Part shown: positions 32,868 through 45,700 of the stretch, in pieces
Layout: every line of letters begins with the position of its first letter
Numbering within the stretch: position 1 is the first letter of the stretch
DNA from: Oehlia diaphana
Lineage: Eukaryota > Glomeromycota > Glomeromycetes > Glomerales > Glomeraceae
Direction: 5' to 3'
DNA: 56,020 nt
Assembly: GCA_003833135.1 (NCBI GenBank)
Contig: QZLH01000096.1
Location: forward strand, 126,060 to 182,079
The notes under the pieces: model-generated
The model's input: the letters and a program-made list of their open reading frames with translations, nothing else
What the model was told of the DNA's origin: nothing
The model's database searches: none
Made by a program: the position numbers and the translations under genes

Positions 32868-35230
32868 TCATTCCCGAAGTTCCGCATTCCCGTCCAGCAC
32901 ACTCTTAATCTCATTTTCAGGATAATTTTCATTGACGGGATATCCATGCTCTTTTTCCTTTATTTTTTGCTGTTCGTCATCCAATGTAAGTACATCCCAA
33001 TTCGTCTTTTCCCAATATTTTTCTATATAAACTACAATTTTTGAAACTGGTGAACGCTTTTGTTCTTTTCTTATCTTAGATCCAATTTTATCGGCTTTTT
33101 CTCTGATTTCTTTATTTGATAATACCATTAATAATTCTGTAGTAATTTTTTCTGTCGTAACTGCGTTTGCTTGTATTCCTGTACTAGGTGCAACCCCAAG
33201 ATGATATAAAATTGATGCCCACCAAGGTTGATCTGCAAAATGCGGGATCTTCATAAACCAAAAATAAATTAAATAGCCATTTTATTAATTTTGATATTAA
33301 AAAAGATTTCAAAAATTACAAATTATGCTTACCACAATGGATGGAACACCGGCTCTTATAACAGCATGTGTAGTACCTGCTCCTCCATGATGTACAACAC
33401 AAGATACTTGTGGGAATAACCAAGAGTGAGGAACATGGTTAAGAATAAAGACTCGTCCATTTTTAACAGCATCATTCAACTCTTCAGACTCAACACTTTT
33501 TTTTTAAAAAAAAATCGAGTCAATAAAATGTAAAGATTCAATAGTACGGCAATATAACAAGACTCACCTCCCAACACCTGAAAACAAAGCTCTTTGATTT
33601 TCTGGTAAAAGGTCCATTACTCGCAGCCAAATACTCACTCGAGATTTTACGTCACTAAAACTGTGCATTGATCCATATCCAAAATATATAGGTTTTCCTT
33701 TTATTGATAAGAATTCTACTAAATCATTTGGAGGGACATAATCTTCCAATTCCTCCTCAATACTTAAATATGGATAATCCAATTGAACCTCATTTAGTGG
33801 ATTTAACCTATAAGTGGTTAAATTCATGAAAAATAAGTTTCCTTGTCTATAAGAAATCTATATTTCAAATATCTATGATATCTACAATTTTAAACTTACG
33901 GATTTTTTTGGATTTGGATAAGATTTTTATTCAACGCGTGAATAACAAGAATTTGATTCTTTTCAAAAGCTCCACCTGGCAACCATGGAAGCCTTCCTGC
34001 TTTCGGTAATCCAAGTTCTTTAAGCCTCTTATTATATATCTATTTTTTTATTATTAAAATTATTGACAATTTAAATTTAAATTAAAGGAAAAAATGAATG
34101 AATGAAATTTCCTTACGGGTAAAAGGCCAATGTCTGACCAAAATGAGGCAACGTAATCCTATAAATTAATAACTAATCATTAAATGAAATAAGTTAAATC
34201 TAAATATATTTTGCAAAAAATTTAACATACGACAGTTTTCCATATCTTGAAATTAAGTTCAAATGGAAGCCATTGTAACGAATCAAATGAACGCCCGTAA
34301 GCGGCCTAAAAATTATCCAGATATTAAATATAAACTAAAATTTTGGAATTAGGTTTAATTAGAATACTTAAAATATACATACGCCTGCATAACTTTTTGT
34401 ACTTGCCCATGGATAAAAGCAAATATAAGCGACGGGAATGTTTCTAACAAGACACTATCAATGAAAAAAAGTTTTTTTTTTAGTGTTTATAATCAAATGA
34501 ATCAGCAAAATAAATACTTACCTCAGGATACATATATGCTGCTCCCGTACCAAGAACTACAAAGTCTATATCTTTCAAAACATTCGCAGCATCACTAATA
34601 AAAAAAATTCATTTTTAGTATATATATATAAAAACACAAGTTATCGTTCCAAGTCTTTTTTACCTATATGATTTTTGAAAGCCTTGTTTTAGGAATTTGA
34701 ACATAAATGGTGACCCTAATATGGAATATGAAGAAAATTTAACCATTCGCCTTCCTATAATTACATATTAGTTAATACATAAAGATCAAGATCAAATTAC
34801 GATCAAATTATTATAAAAACCTTTTAAGAAAAGAATTCACCTGAATCAGTATTTTCCCATTCATGCTGCATATCCCACTACATGATAACGCAATATTAAA
34901 TAAACATAATGAATGATATATGACGACTAAATTATATGATAATGTTTGATCCATACATTCATTTCTCTGAATGCGAATTTTTTCTCTTCAATTAATGATC
35001 GAAATCGAGAATTTGCGGCAATTATTACGTTATGTCCACGTTGTCGAAAACCAAGTCCAAGATTCACAAAAGGAATGACATCCCCCATGGACCCAACCGC
35101 TATAGAAATATTTATTTAAGTAATTATCCAAGAATTATTACTAAAACGTGAAATATGAAATATTACCCAACAATAGAACATTTTTTGGTGATTGCGAAGG
35201 CTCAAGATCGCTTATACTCGAAATGGACAT
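32868..35230 (-). CDS. UDP-glycosyltransferase, sterol 3-beta-glucosyltransferase type (12 exons)
   Basis: I reconstruct 12 exons on the minus strand: 35,230-35,167; 35,099-34,957; 34,877-34,841; 34,754-34,664; 34,594-34,522; 34,454-34,383; 34,305-34,231; 34,158-34,117; 34,039-33,900; 33,807-33,568; 33,495-33,333; 33,248-32,868. All introns are GT-AG and the lengths sum to 1,521 nt (506 residues plus stop). The N-terminus has [17 protein letters not shown] and [12 protein letters not shown], the acceptor-side glycine-rich motif of GT1/GT28 enzymes. The donor half has [30 protein letters not shown] followed by [12 protein letters not shown], then HFADQPWWA, matching sterol glucosyltransferases. 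It should transfer glucose from a UDP-sugar to a membrane sterol or similar lipid in the cytosol. There is no N-terminal PH/GRAM module as in Atg26 and no signal peptide. The acceptor is inferred. Confidence 0.88.
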
Positions 35231-35965
35231 TTTTAAGGGAGAAAATATAGGCTATCTAGATAGTAGAATTTAAGATCTATTTATAAAATTTAAACAATAG
35301 ATCTGCGCATTCCTGTTGAGGCTTGTGCAGCCCGAGAATGTATCATATGATCATTACAGTACTCTTTAATCCAATCATAATTCCATGATGCTTCACAAAA
35401 CTTGGTGTTATACATTGTTAATTTTTAATTTGTCTACTATATTTTGCAATAATTTAACTATTTTGGCATTTTCTAATCTCAAGAGATTAAATGTGAAAAA
35501 AACCAACATTTTGATACGATATGGCAGCTCAATTGTTGGTTTCTCGAATTTTAAGACCGAGAAATCTATGGAACTGGGCTTAGCCGCTAATAACTTAAAT
35601 AGTATTATGACGTAATCTATATTAATTTCCTTATTAGGCTCTTTTATTTCGATTATCCTTTTTTGGGATGACGTCAAGGGAGGCCAGTATGACCTTCCAT
35701 TTTAGTAATTATATTAATAATTTTGAATTGGTGATTACTAAAATAATTAAAATATGGTAAAAATTAAGTATAATTTAGTATAATTTAATTATAATCTAAG
35801 TATATAAAAATATACTTAAAGTATTAATTAATACAACTTTTAATTCTACTGCACATTTATTAAGAAACAAGTAAAGATTTACAAATATATAAATATATAG
35901 AAAACTATTTAGACTATTATTCAAATTAAAACTACTCATCATTCCATTTTGGAACCTCATATATA
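35231..35965. other. Upstream region of the glucosyltransferase
   Basis: Should hold the promoter of the minus-strand gene (AT-rich TTTATAAAATTTAAAC-like sequence 35,277-35,300 and a pyrimidine-rich stretch). The paired open frames at 35,385-35,677 lie on opposite strands of one less AT-rich patch. They have no recognisable domain and I do not call them. Confidence 0.4.
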
Positions 35966-37624
35966 CAGTGGCTCACAAAAATAACGCAACTGTTAAACAT
36001 AAAACATTGAATAGGTATAATTTTATAATCATAAAGCATATTAAAATAAAATAAATTTTATTAAATTTGTAAAATCAAAATTAACATAAATTAATAAATT
36101 ATATTCCGATTCAGTCACGTGAACAAAAATTACACCGCAGTTTTCAAGCTTTTGGCGTTGCATTATTTATGTGACTTTTAGCGATCAATATTTAATCAAT
36201 AGGACTAACTTAAATAAAAATTAACAAATGCTGCACTAAAACATTTATTTAATAGCCCACTCTTTACTACCACCTTGTGTATCCCCCCTAGCCTTTATCA
36301 CATCATTTACCATTTCTGGCATAGACTCGATTAATTTTAAACACACATCAACCTCAATTCCGTTTCAAACATCTTGTAACTTTTCCCACAGGTCCTCTCT
36401 TCCCGTAGCTCATTCTGGAAGGTGTCTTAGGCGACGTTCAGCTTCATTCCAGAGGTGCTCGATGGGGTTCAGGTCTGGAGATTGTGCAGGCCAGTCAAGA
36501 ACAGTCATTCCATTGTCAAAAAGCCAGTCTTTGATAAGATTTGCTGTATGCTTGGGGTCGTTATCATACTGAAAAATTATATTTTCAACACTTAATCCCC
36601 AATCTGAAATGGATTCCATAAGATCTTCTGCAAGTATTTACCGGTAAAGTTCCACATTTAAGCTGCCATCAATTTTGCAAAGATTGCCAACGCCTTTTGC
36701 TGAAAAGCGGCCCCAAACCATTTTATTCCCCCCACCAAATTTTACCGTTGGTTTAACATGAGGACTTCTTAATGGCTCATCTGGCTTCTTCCAGCAGTAC
36801 TGTCACCCATCTGAACCAAAAAGCATGAACTTACTTTCATCAGACTAGATAACCTTTTTCCAATCCTCTACAGTCCAATTTTTATGCTTTTTGGCGAAAT
36901 CCAAGCGACGTTTACGGTATGTCTTTTTGAGATAAGGCTTTTTCTTTTTAATTCTTGATTCCAAACCATTTCTTCGAAGTGTTCAGCGTATGGTTTCAGC
37001 TGAAACTTGGATTTTTTCATGGTTTTTAAGGTTACCTTGTATGGAAACTGCTGTGAAACATTCATTAGAAGCGACAAGTCTAAGAATTTTACGTTCAGTA
37101 TAAACAGAAAGAACTTGAGGACGGCCTGGTCTTTTTTTATTTTCAAGGCTACCCGTTTCTTCTTTTTTTTTATGAAGTCTAGTGACCGTGGATTTGTGAA
37201 CATCTTCTTTAGATGCAATAATATTGGCTTGATAGCCTTCTTTGAGAAGAGCATAAATTTTTGCCCGTTTTTTAATGGATAATTGTGGCATACTTGAAGA
37301 ATTTTTTTTTATCTTAAAGAGCGCGGGTTAGGGTTTGTTTTTTATTATTTTTATAAAATTAGTTAGCATATTTTTTTCAGTATTAATTTTTCTAAAAGAG
37401 GATATATTTGAAAACCGCAAAAGTAATGCAACGCCTAAAATGGATAAATTGTGGTCATACTGCTGATCATATGATAAAATCAGCATGTGAACTATATATA
37501 TATGAAAATATTAGTTTTGACAATAAAATAAAATTCAAATTTATTATTATTTATTTGACGATTATAAAATTACATTAATTTGAAATGTTATGTTTAATGG
37601 TTGTGTTATTTTTGTGAGCCACTA
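35966..37624 (-). mobile_element. Tc1/mariner element, full length (1.66 kb)
   Basis: Left terminus CAGTGGCTCACAAAAATAAC (then GCAACTGTTAAACATAA). The right terminus, reverse-complemented, starts TAGTGGCTCACAAAAATAAC (then ACAACCATTAAACATAA), so only the outermost base and a few internal ones differ. TA dinucleotides flank both ends (35,964-35,965 and 37,625-37,626), the expected target duplication. The element contains a single transposase frame on the minus strand, so structurally it is complete. Confidence 0.92.
36245..37291 (-). pseudogene. Tc1-type DD34E transposase with six nonsense codons
   Basis: One continuous frame of 349 codons without a frameshift. It starts MPQLSIKKRAKIYALLKEGY, with a HTH (SKEDVHKSTVTRLHKK), the basic hook KKRPGRPQVLS, a second HTH, then the catalytic core: SDESKFMLFGSDG (first Asp), FGGGNKMVWGRFSAKGVG, QYDNDPKHTANLIKDWL (second Asp) and DWPAQSPDLNPIEHLWN (Glu). 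The length is normal for Tc1 transposases. Stops lie at 36,980-36,982 (TGA), 36,845-36,847 (TAG), 36,803-36,805 (TGA), 36,638-36,640 (TAA), 36,410-36,412 (TGA) and 36,365-36,367 (TGA). At each, a single C-to-T or G-to-A transition from an Arg, Trp or Gln codon explains the stop (for example VI-stop-SDESKF, where family members usually carry Trp). The catalytic residues are retained, so the copy decayed by nonsense mutations only. Confidence 0.92.
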
Positions 37625-37626
37625 TA

Positions 37627-38119
37627 TATAATAGTAGTTATAAGAAATTAAAAAAAACTTAAAATTAAAATAATATGATAAATAAATAATTATATTAGAA
37701 GTGATCAGCAATTACTATTAAAAACAAATCTTGATTTTTCTGTATACACTATATAGTTAATGATTAATGGATAAAATACTAATATAAATAATATTGGTCA
37801 TATGATTAGTTTGCTTATTTTTTGGCAAAATTTTTCATATGTTAAGTTTGCTTATTTATCTTAGTAAAAACTTTTGCATAATACTATTATAAAATTTTCA
37901 AAATTTCCTATAACTTATATATATATTACATGGGATTATTAAAATACTCACTATCTAGTTCAATTTTTTCTATTCTGAATTTTTTTGTTAAAATCCTCTT
38001 TTTTTTCTTATTGTATTACATTAGATCTTGTTAAATTTTCCTAAAATATAAATTAAGAGGAGGAGATTCTCTCTAAGAAAGTGTAATTTCACAGGATCCA
38101 CTTATTTCTAATAACAGTT
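37627..38119. other. AT-rich intergenic DNA
   Basis: No gene supported. Two similar AT-rich passages around 37,800-37,870 (TTTGCTTATTTTTTGGCAAA and TTTGCTTATTTATCTTAG) suggest a short local duplication. Confidence 0.5.
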
Positions 38120-38296
38120 TTCAAGAAAAATTTTAAATTTACTAATAATTTTACCTTACTTCAATTCTTAATATTATTGGTTAATTGATTTAAAAGGAAA
38201 AAAATCATAATAATGCAGTGTAATATTTCCTTTTTTAGATGTAATTTATCTATTTATAATAGGATCATTAAAATTTTTTTTTTAGTGATTTTATGG
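38120..38296. mobile_element. MITE copy C
   Basis: About 93% similar by eye to 52,075-52,239 (TTGGTTAATTGATTTAAAAG, AAAAAAATCATAATAATGCA). In inverse orientation it is also related to MITE copies A and B (shared AAGGAAAAAAAATCAT-type core). The terminal repeats lie somewhat outside the given borders (CCACTTATTTCTAATAACAG at 38,098 versus TTATTATAAGTAATTGGGG near 38,320). Confidence 0.7.
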
Positions 38297-38398
38297 TGAC
38301 TTTTATTATAAGTAATTGGGGTCTTAGTTTCACACTGAATTTACTCTTATAGTCTAAAATTCACCTAACAGTACATTAGTTTTATGTTATATTATGTA

Positions 38399-38558
38399 CA
38401 GTCAAATTTTGATATAGCGAACCCTTGATATAATGAATTAACCAATCAAATCTCTTAAAATCTTCATTATAACCCTATAATCGATAATTTTAATGAAGAT
38501 ATAGTCTGAGCAGAGTTGAGGTCTGGATCCTAGAATTTGTTATAACAAGAGTTGACTG
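38399..38558. mobile_element. Pogo/Tigger-like MITE (160 bp)
   Basis: Left CAGTCAAATTTTGATATAGC; right end, reverse-complemented, CAGTCAACTCTTGTTATAAC. The match extends over 23 bp with about 18 identities. TA flanks both sides (38,397-38,398 and 38,559-38,560). The CAGTCAAYTYTTG...TATA terminus is characteristic of pogo-type Tc1/mariner relatives. Confidence 0.82.
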
Positions 38559-38564
38559 TATATA

Positions 38565-38730
38565 CAATCAGCCCTCTTTATAGTCATACTCCTCAAGACT
38601 GAAAAAAAGGTATGATTATAAAAAAAATCATACGTTGTGACTATAGAGAAGGTTTTTCTAATATATTTATTAGTACATTGAACATGTGCTTATAAATATG
38701 ATTTGATTATATGATATAGGAGGTCAACTG
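38565..38730. mobile_element. Second pogo-like MITE adjacent to the first
   Basis: Left CAATCAGCCCTCTTTATAGT; right end, reverse-complemented, CAGTTGACCTCCTATATCAT; TATA on both flanks. The left half contains its own inverted repeat: CCTCTTTATAGTCATAC and GTATGATTATAAAAAAAATC with GTGACTATAGAGAAGG (38,572-38,652). It lies only 6 bp from the preceding element. Confidence 0.6.
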
Positions 38731-39368
38731 TATATGTGTTAATGTAAAATTTTTTTAATAAACTACTAAATGTGCTGCAGCAAAAAAAAAAAAAAATTAA
38801 AAAAATCATTTTTAATAATCCAATTTTAATGAACTTTTAGAATTACAAAAGATTTTCTGAGTTGTTAAAAATGGGCAACTTTAAATCTAAAAATATAACT
38901 TGTAATTATTTTAGAAATGTCTGGATTCTAATATTTGCATAAAAACTAATAGTAAGAAATACTTTTATTATTAAAAATAATTAAATTTTTGGAATATAAG
39001 TAGAACTACCTACAAGAATAATTTTATGTATATATCCTTTTCTCTACTATTTTTGCATCTTTTAATATTTACAAGAGTACTAGAATTCCATTCTAAATTT
39101 ATTGTAGTGAAATTATTATTACTGTATATCTAAGAATTTTATTATCACAATTAAATTCAATTCTTAACCTGCAGCTTTATGCGTGATTTATGCTTTATCC
39201 GTTATTATTGATTATCCAGATTATCCAAACTGCAGTTATGCATTGCATGATCCTGGCAATGCGCTGTTAAAAATGTAAAAATGTTTTTTCACATGAAAAC
39301 TTTCTAGATATTTTTTTTGTTTTTTTTGAATATTTTCTTATTCAAATATAATTCTTAAATACCTGCAA
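38731..39368. other. Upstream region of ALG9
   Basis: AT-rich, no gene. At 39,215-39,265 a GC-richer patch (CTGCAGTTATGCATTGCATG) lies about 110-150 bp before the ALG9 start and could be promoter sequence, but no specific element is recognised. Confidence 0.4.
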
Positions 39369-42135
39369 ATGAAGGAGAGTCTGCTTCATAAAAGGCGCGG
39401 GTCAAGCTCCCCCAAAGAAATAGAAAAAACGGGTACTCCCCCCCTACCGGAATCAAGCTCTTCTTCACGAGTTATTAGTAAAGCTTCCGCAAGGTATATT
39501 CGTCGTATTCTTTAACCGAAATTGAAAACGCGTCGTTTAAAAACGCGTCCATTAGTTAGGCAACTTTAAAGATAATACTTACAACTTTTATTTCATCTTT
39601 TCCTACCGGTGATAATTATTTTAGTCGCGTAGCTAGTTATATTTTCTTCAAATTTTAATAAACACGTTTTTATTTATTTTATAGGCGTTTGACAACACCT
39701 TACTGCCCACCTGGTAAAACAGCTTTTAGTGCTTTTAGTGCTTTTTTGTTTGTTCGAATAACTGCCGCTTTACTTTCAAGTATAGCTGATTGTGACGAGG
39801 CAAGTGGGACAGAAAATTTATAAAGTTATTTAAAAAAATGAAAATAAATGAATAAATTAATAAATTTGCAGGTTTTTAACTATTGGGAACCAACGCATTA
39901 CTTACAATATGGATATGGAATGCAAACTTGGGAGTATTCACCAATTTACGCAATTAGAAGCTGGGCTTATATACGGTTGCATGCAATCGTTGGCAATGTT
40001 TTTAGCTCTTTATTCAATCATGACAAGGTATTGAAGCTTTTATTTTGTTACATAATTCTATACTTGGACAACCTTTAACAATTTTTTTTTTTTTTTTTTT
40101 TTGTGATATTAGATTAAAGTTTTTTATGCAATACGCGTGATTTTCGCCGTGATTTGCTCAATATGTGAAATGTTATTCTATCTCTCGGCAGTAAAGAATT
40201 TGGGCCCACGTGTTGGCCGATATTTAATATTCACAATGTTGATTAGTGCTGGCATGTGGAATGCTTCAGCTGGTACGTAAAATATTAAAGTTACTAAGAG
40301 TTAATATTAATAAATTTAATTTTTTTAAAATATTCTTTTCTTAGCATATCTTCCGTCAACTTTTGCAATGTATACAACTATGATAGCATTCTTTTATGCT
40401 CTTAATCCAGTGTCAACAACTTCTGGGCGAAGGATTTACCTTACAATTTTCTGGGTTGGTCTAGGATCACTATTAGCATGGCCTTTTAGTGCGGCTGCTG
40501 GTATACCTGCTGCTATCGAAGAATTGGTTCTTCGAACTGCTGCGCTCAGGAACAGATTTGAGCGAATTAAACGATTGATAATTGGCTTCATAGTTTCAAC
40601 GTGCATGATATTGGTATATATTTCACTTTATTTTACTAGTTATTGTTATAAATAATATTAATCAAACCATTTTTTTTTTAATTGTTTACTTCAGATTCCT
40701 CTTGTCATAGTTGATTATTATTATTATAAAAAAATCACTGTAGTTCCATTAAATATCGTAATATACAATGTTTTTGGCGGAAAAGACAGAGGTCCTGATA
40801 TTTATGGTACCGAACCTTGGAATTTTTATGTTATAAATGGCTTTTTGAACTTTAATTTTTTGTTTATTATGGCTCTTATAAGCATACCGGGCTTAGTAAG
40901 TTAATGAAAAGATGATTCTTTATTATGATTATTTTTAAAAGTTATATATATATATATATATTTATTCTGATACAGATCCTTACTTCTGTGATCGACCCTG
41001 GTCGTATTTCATCAAAGTCGACAGCTGGTCCAATATATGCTTATCTTTATCTCATTTTTCGACTTTTGCCATTTTATTTATGGCTATTTATATTTATCAT
41101 ACAACCGCACAAGGAAGAACGATTTTTGTTTGTAGCTTATCCTCTAATTTGTTTAAATTCTGCGGTTGCAATATTCTTAATAAGAGGATGGTTAGATCGA
41201 CTAATTTCATTTAGACATATGCATATTACAGTAAGTAAAATAAGTATAAAATCAAGTCATAATAAATTTGTTAATTATTTTGTTTCATAATTAGAATGCT
41301 CGAAGATATTGCATGAAATCGCTTACAGCTGCTATTATTATTTTTTGTGGAGCCATTTCGTTGGCGCGTGTCTCTGCTTTATATGTTCACTATAGTGCAC
41401 CCATGACTATTTTTAAACATTTTTATTATGAAGAGATACCTAGCCAAATTGCAGCTCGTCAACTTCAAGTGGATTTAATAAACAATCCAATTAATCTTTG
41501 CATAGGAAAGGAATGGTATCGATTTCCAAGCCATTACTTTTTGCCAGATGGAGTGCGTTTAAGATTTTTGAAATCAGATTTCAACGGACAATTGCCGAAG
41601 TATTTCATGGAAAAAACTTACATTGATTTTGATAACAAGACCAAGTTTAGTGCTGAACGTGAAGGAACATGGTTAGTTCAAGAAGGATTTAATGATCGCA
41701 ATTTAGAGGAAATGGATCGATATGTGAGTCAGGGATTTTAATTTATATTTAATTTTAATTTATAATCATCTGATTTTATTCGATCCCTTTTCTTTCTAGT
41801 TCAATGTGACGCAATGTGATTATATTATTGATTTGGAATTGAATTATACAAGATCTGCATTAGATAACAATAATGAACAAAAATATATAACTCAAACTGA
41901 TCAATGGAGTGAAGTTATTTGTAAGCCTTTTTTAGATGCAGAAAATTCTAATAGAATTACAAGGGCACTTTACCTGCCACCTATTGTCTGGCAAAAACTG
42001 AAGAGGTTTATTAGTTATTTGCCTCTTAGGTTAACTGATAGCGAAACAATCAAGACATTAGGAAACTTGAAATGGGGAGATTATTGTCTATTGCGAAGAA
42101 AAGATGAGACTGAAATGATAAGCATAAGGGTATGA
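39369..42135 (+). CDS. ALG9: Alpha-1,2-mannosyltransferase ALG9 (GT22, ER N-glycan assembly; 9 exons)
   Basis: Nine exons: 39,369-39,493; 39,685-39,799; 39,872-40,027; 40,113-40,272; 40,345-40,613; 40,695-40,895; 40,976-41,230; 41,295-41,723; 41,800-42,135. They sum to 2,046 nt (681 residues plus stop). After a Ser-rich cytosolic start comes the GT22 signature in the first luminal loop, DCDEVFNYWEPTHYLQYG, with GMQTWEYSPIYAIRSWAY, containing the Asp-Glu pair needed for dolichyl-phosphate-mannose-dependent transfer. About eight to ten hydrophobic segments follow, including KEERFLFVAYPLICLNSAVA. A large luminal C-terminal domain (from ~residue 430) ends the protein. It should add the seventh and ninth mannoses to the dolichol-linked oligosaccharide in the ER. 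Intron 2 (39,800-39,871) begins GCAAGT, a GC-AG intron. PIG-B and ALG12 are paralogues; the DCDEVFNYWEP wording favours ALG9. Confidence 0.94.
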
Positions 42136-42745
42136 TTTTGCAAGTTTAATTTTTTTTTTTTGTTTATTGTAGGCAAAGGAATTTTATGTGTTTGTACAGA
42201 TAAATCTCCAATATTTTTCATCATCATATCCTACTTAATAATAATTCAAAGGAATGGAAAGTAATTCCGAAACTTCGTTTTTATTTTGAACATTGGTACC
42301 TGAAAATATCAAGTAATATATAAATAATTGGTAAGAAAATTGATATTCACATAATAGTGGTAAATTTTCAGGTTAAAAAAATTCAATTGTAATTTTGTAT
42401 TATTTTTATTTGGATTTCCTGGAAAATTTTTCGGCATTTTAAAGAGGTTTATGTAAGCAAGGATTTATGGTTGGTTTTTAAAAAAATATTACTGTAAGTT
42501 TATATAAAAATATTTGGAAGTAATTAGATATTTTAAAATATTTATATAGTGAAAGGATAAAAAATTACGAGTGTAATAATGGTAAGTAATTATACTGTAT
42601 ATACTGTATTTAAATTTTGGTAAATATATAATATATAAATAGTTACAGTATAAAAAAAATTTTAATTTATTAAAAGTAATTCATTATAAAAAAAATAACA
42701 ATTCATTATTAATATACAATATTATTATTAATTATATAATTTAAT
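42136..42745. other. Convergent 3' intergenic region
   Basis: The 610 bp between ALG9 (+) and the LRR gene (-), both ending here. AT-rich, with AATAAT/AATATA-type potential poly(A) signals on both strands. No further gene. Confidence 0.6.
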
Positions 42746-45700
42746 TTAAAGATTAAATTCAGTTCTCTCATTATTTTGTTTGAATACATTATCTTTTTCA
42801 ATTTGTAAACTTTCAGGATTATATGATATTTCAATATTAGATGAAAAGGATGATTCATTTTGCAATGATGATGGAATTTTTTTTGATAAAGCACTTTCAA
42901 TAGAAGTAATTGGAATTGTATTATTAATATTTGGATTATCAATATACTTATTTAATTCTGTAGTATTTTTTACTATTGTAAAATCAATTTCATTGTTATA
43001 AAATTTTTCATATTTTTGTAATGCATTTGATAAATCATCATTTAATATTAAAAGTTCCTCTAAAATTTAAATAAATAAAGTTAAAATATAGTGATATTAA
43101 TGTCAATCAAAAAAAAATAAAATACCTAATAGCTTTTCATCCGTAATAGCAGTAATATATGGCATTATTTTTTCTTGAATATTTTTACATTGAACATATA
43201 GTTGCTGTTATAAAATAAATGAAAATTTTTTTATTAAAAAAAGAAAGGAAAGAAAAAAGAGACAAATCTAGGATTTCAAACAAATACATAAAGTCTCATT
43301 TGGACTTGCATAGATTAACAGCCGAAGTTTGATTACCGATCACTTATGTATTTTTTCAAATTATATAAATTATATAGATTATATAGATTATTATTACTTA
43401 CATTAATTACTTCATTAGGTATTACTTTTTCAGTTTCAGAATCAGTTGCCAACATTTTTTCAAACATTTTTAGACTTTCCTTAGCAACTCTTATATTTTT
43501 TTTTAGGTCCTTTACATAAATTCCTAAACCAAATTCTGAGGATCCATTAAAATCTAAAAATCCAGATGATTTTGTTTCAAATTCAGTTAATAAGAAATCA
43601 TTTTCCAAATCACTCTTTTGGGACAATTCGGTATTCCTCACACATGCACGAAGAATATCTCGAGAAAAACATGCCATTTCATCATTATTTGGCTTTAAGA
43701 ATTATACAATATTTAGTATTTATTTAAATAAATAATATAATAATGCATTGGTAATAGACAACCTACTTGTACATTAACATCCAAGACACAAACACTATGG
43801 TTCATTTTAATTGATACGGCTAAAGCCATAACTCCAGCAATATCAATGTCTGGATTTGTTGTCAAATCCAAATGAATTAACGAATTAGTTTCAGGAAGAT
43901 ATTCAGCAATCGCTATTGCGCCTATTAAAAAAAAAATGTTATCTCACTTAAAATAATACAGATAATAAAACATTAAAATTAATAAACCTTCAGATGATAA
44001 ATTCGTATTAGATAAGAATAATCCTTTAAGTGTGGTATTTAATGGTAAGACATTTCGAAGTGCAATAATCTAATAGAATTTATGTCAAATGAGAAAATTA
44101 TCAAAAATTAAATTTCATTAAAATTGTATACATACTCCTTCAGATGAAGGCCCACCAACAGGATTCTTACTTATATCAAACAATTCCAAAGTATGGTTAT
44201 ATTTCTAAAAACAAATAAAATATAAGTATAAATATTAAATTAGTGCATTTAACCCAATTTCTTTGTAGCTTCTATAACATACTAAACTATCCATCAAAAA
44301 AACCAATCCCTTAGAATCTATACGATTGTCTTGTATACGAAGTTCTTTCAAACTTTGATTACGATGCAAAGCCTGCGCAATATATTGAATACCGCTCTAT
44401 ATAAGAGGGAAATTAATAATAAGAAATTATTAAATAATAAGGCAAATAAAATTAATAGTTACTTTTAAATCATTTCCAGAAGCATCTAAAACTTCTAGTC
44501 CATGCCTTCTTTGCAACTTTTCTGCTCTAGCTATTTCTTGTTCATTAAAAGAAGGACTAAGTTGTGTATTTCCCGAACAGCAGTTCGAATCATCATAATC
44601 TCGTAACATTACCCCAACCCAAATTGCACCAACATGATTGATACGATTGAAGCGAAGTGATAAATTACGTAAATTGGAACGTCGTATACTAGGACCTGTA
44701 AGAAAATAAAATAAATTAATAAAAACGAAATACGGGTTTATCCTTTAAAAAAAATATAAACCTAAAACTTCCAACACATTATTCTTTAATCCGCAATCAT
44801 CTAATTTCAAAGTCTCTAATACAGCTTCCAATTTATTAGTTCCTTGTATCAATGCCTGTGCAAGAAATGTAGCAGACTTTTTATCTATATTAATACCGGA
44901 AAGGTCAAGATATGTCAAAGTCGTGGACTGTAACAAATATAAATATAAATAACAAATGATTTTTTAGAAGAAAACAAAATCGGGTAAATAAATTTATCGG
45001 AATTTTTACCTTTCTGATGTAAATCGCTATATAATTGAATCCATTTGATCTAAGCCTCTTATTATTACGCAAGATAAGACACGGAAGTGTATCATTCACA
45101 AGCAGACTGTGGCATATAATTTTTATTGTCTACAAATCATTGTTAGTAAAATTAGAGAAAAATATTGCAAACAATAATTATATTAATACACATTCGTACA
45201 TCGTCTTCAATCTCGCATCTTTCCATTATCAACTTTCTCAGTCCAAACTCAAGAGTGAGAATGTCCGCTATAGGCTCGGCAATTTTCCTGTCAATAATGT
45301 CACCAGTTAAGTCAATTACATTTAAAGAACCACCTGGTTGACTTGCTTTCTAAAATATCATTATGAACTTAAAAGATTGAACATCACTATTATTTGTTAA
45401 CCATAATAAAAAAAATTTTACATACTCTAAAAATATCAACCAAACGATCAACAGGAAATTCCTCTCTGTTTTTGCAAGCAGTCAAATAAAATTGCATCAT
45501 TTCTTTAGGAGTGTAACTCCTTTTTTGTTCAGCCTCGGGTTGCGCTTGAACTTTCCATTTCTGTTTTTCATTCCATTCTCGAAAATCGTATTCATCTTCC
45601 CAATCACTATTATCACTCTCACCAGGAATCGGTGAATGTGGATATTCATCCGTTAATTTAGCTACAGAGAAACGAACTCTCTTAAGAGCTTTAGGAGTAA

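Noticed and set aside
35385..35677. Two overlapping frames of 76 and 89 residues on opposite strands
   Set aside because: No domain, no splice context, mutually overlapping; more likely unannotated repeat or 5' flank of the glucosyltransferase.
42709..43001. Plus- and minus-strand frames near the end of the LRR-GAT gene
   Set aside because: Antisense or shifted readings of its last exon.
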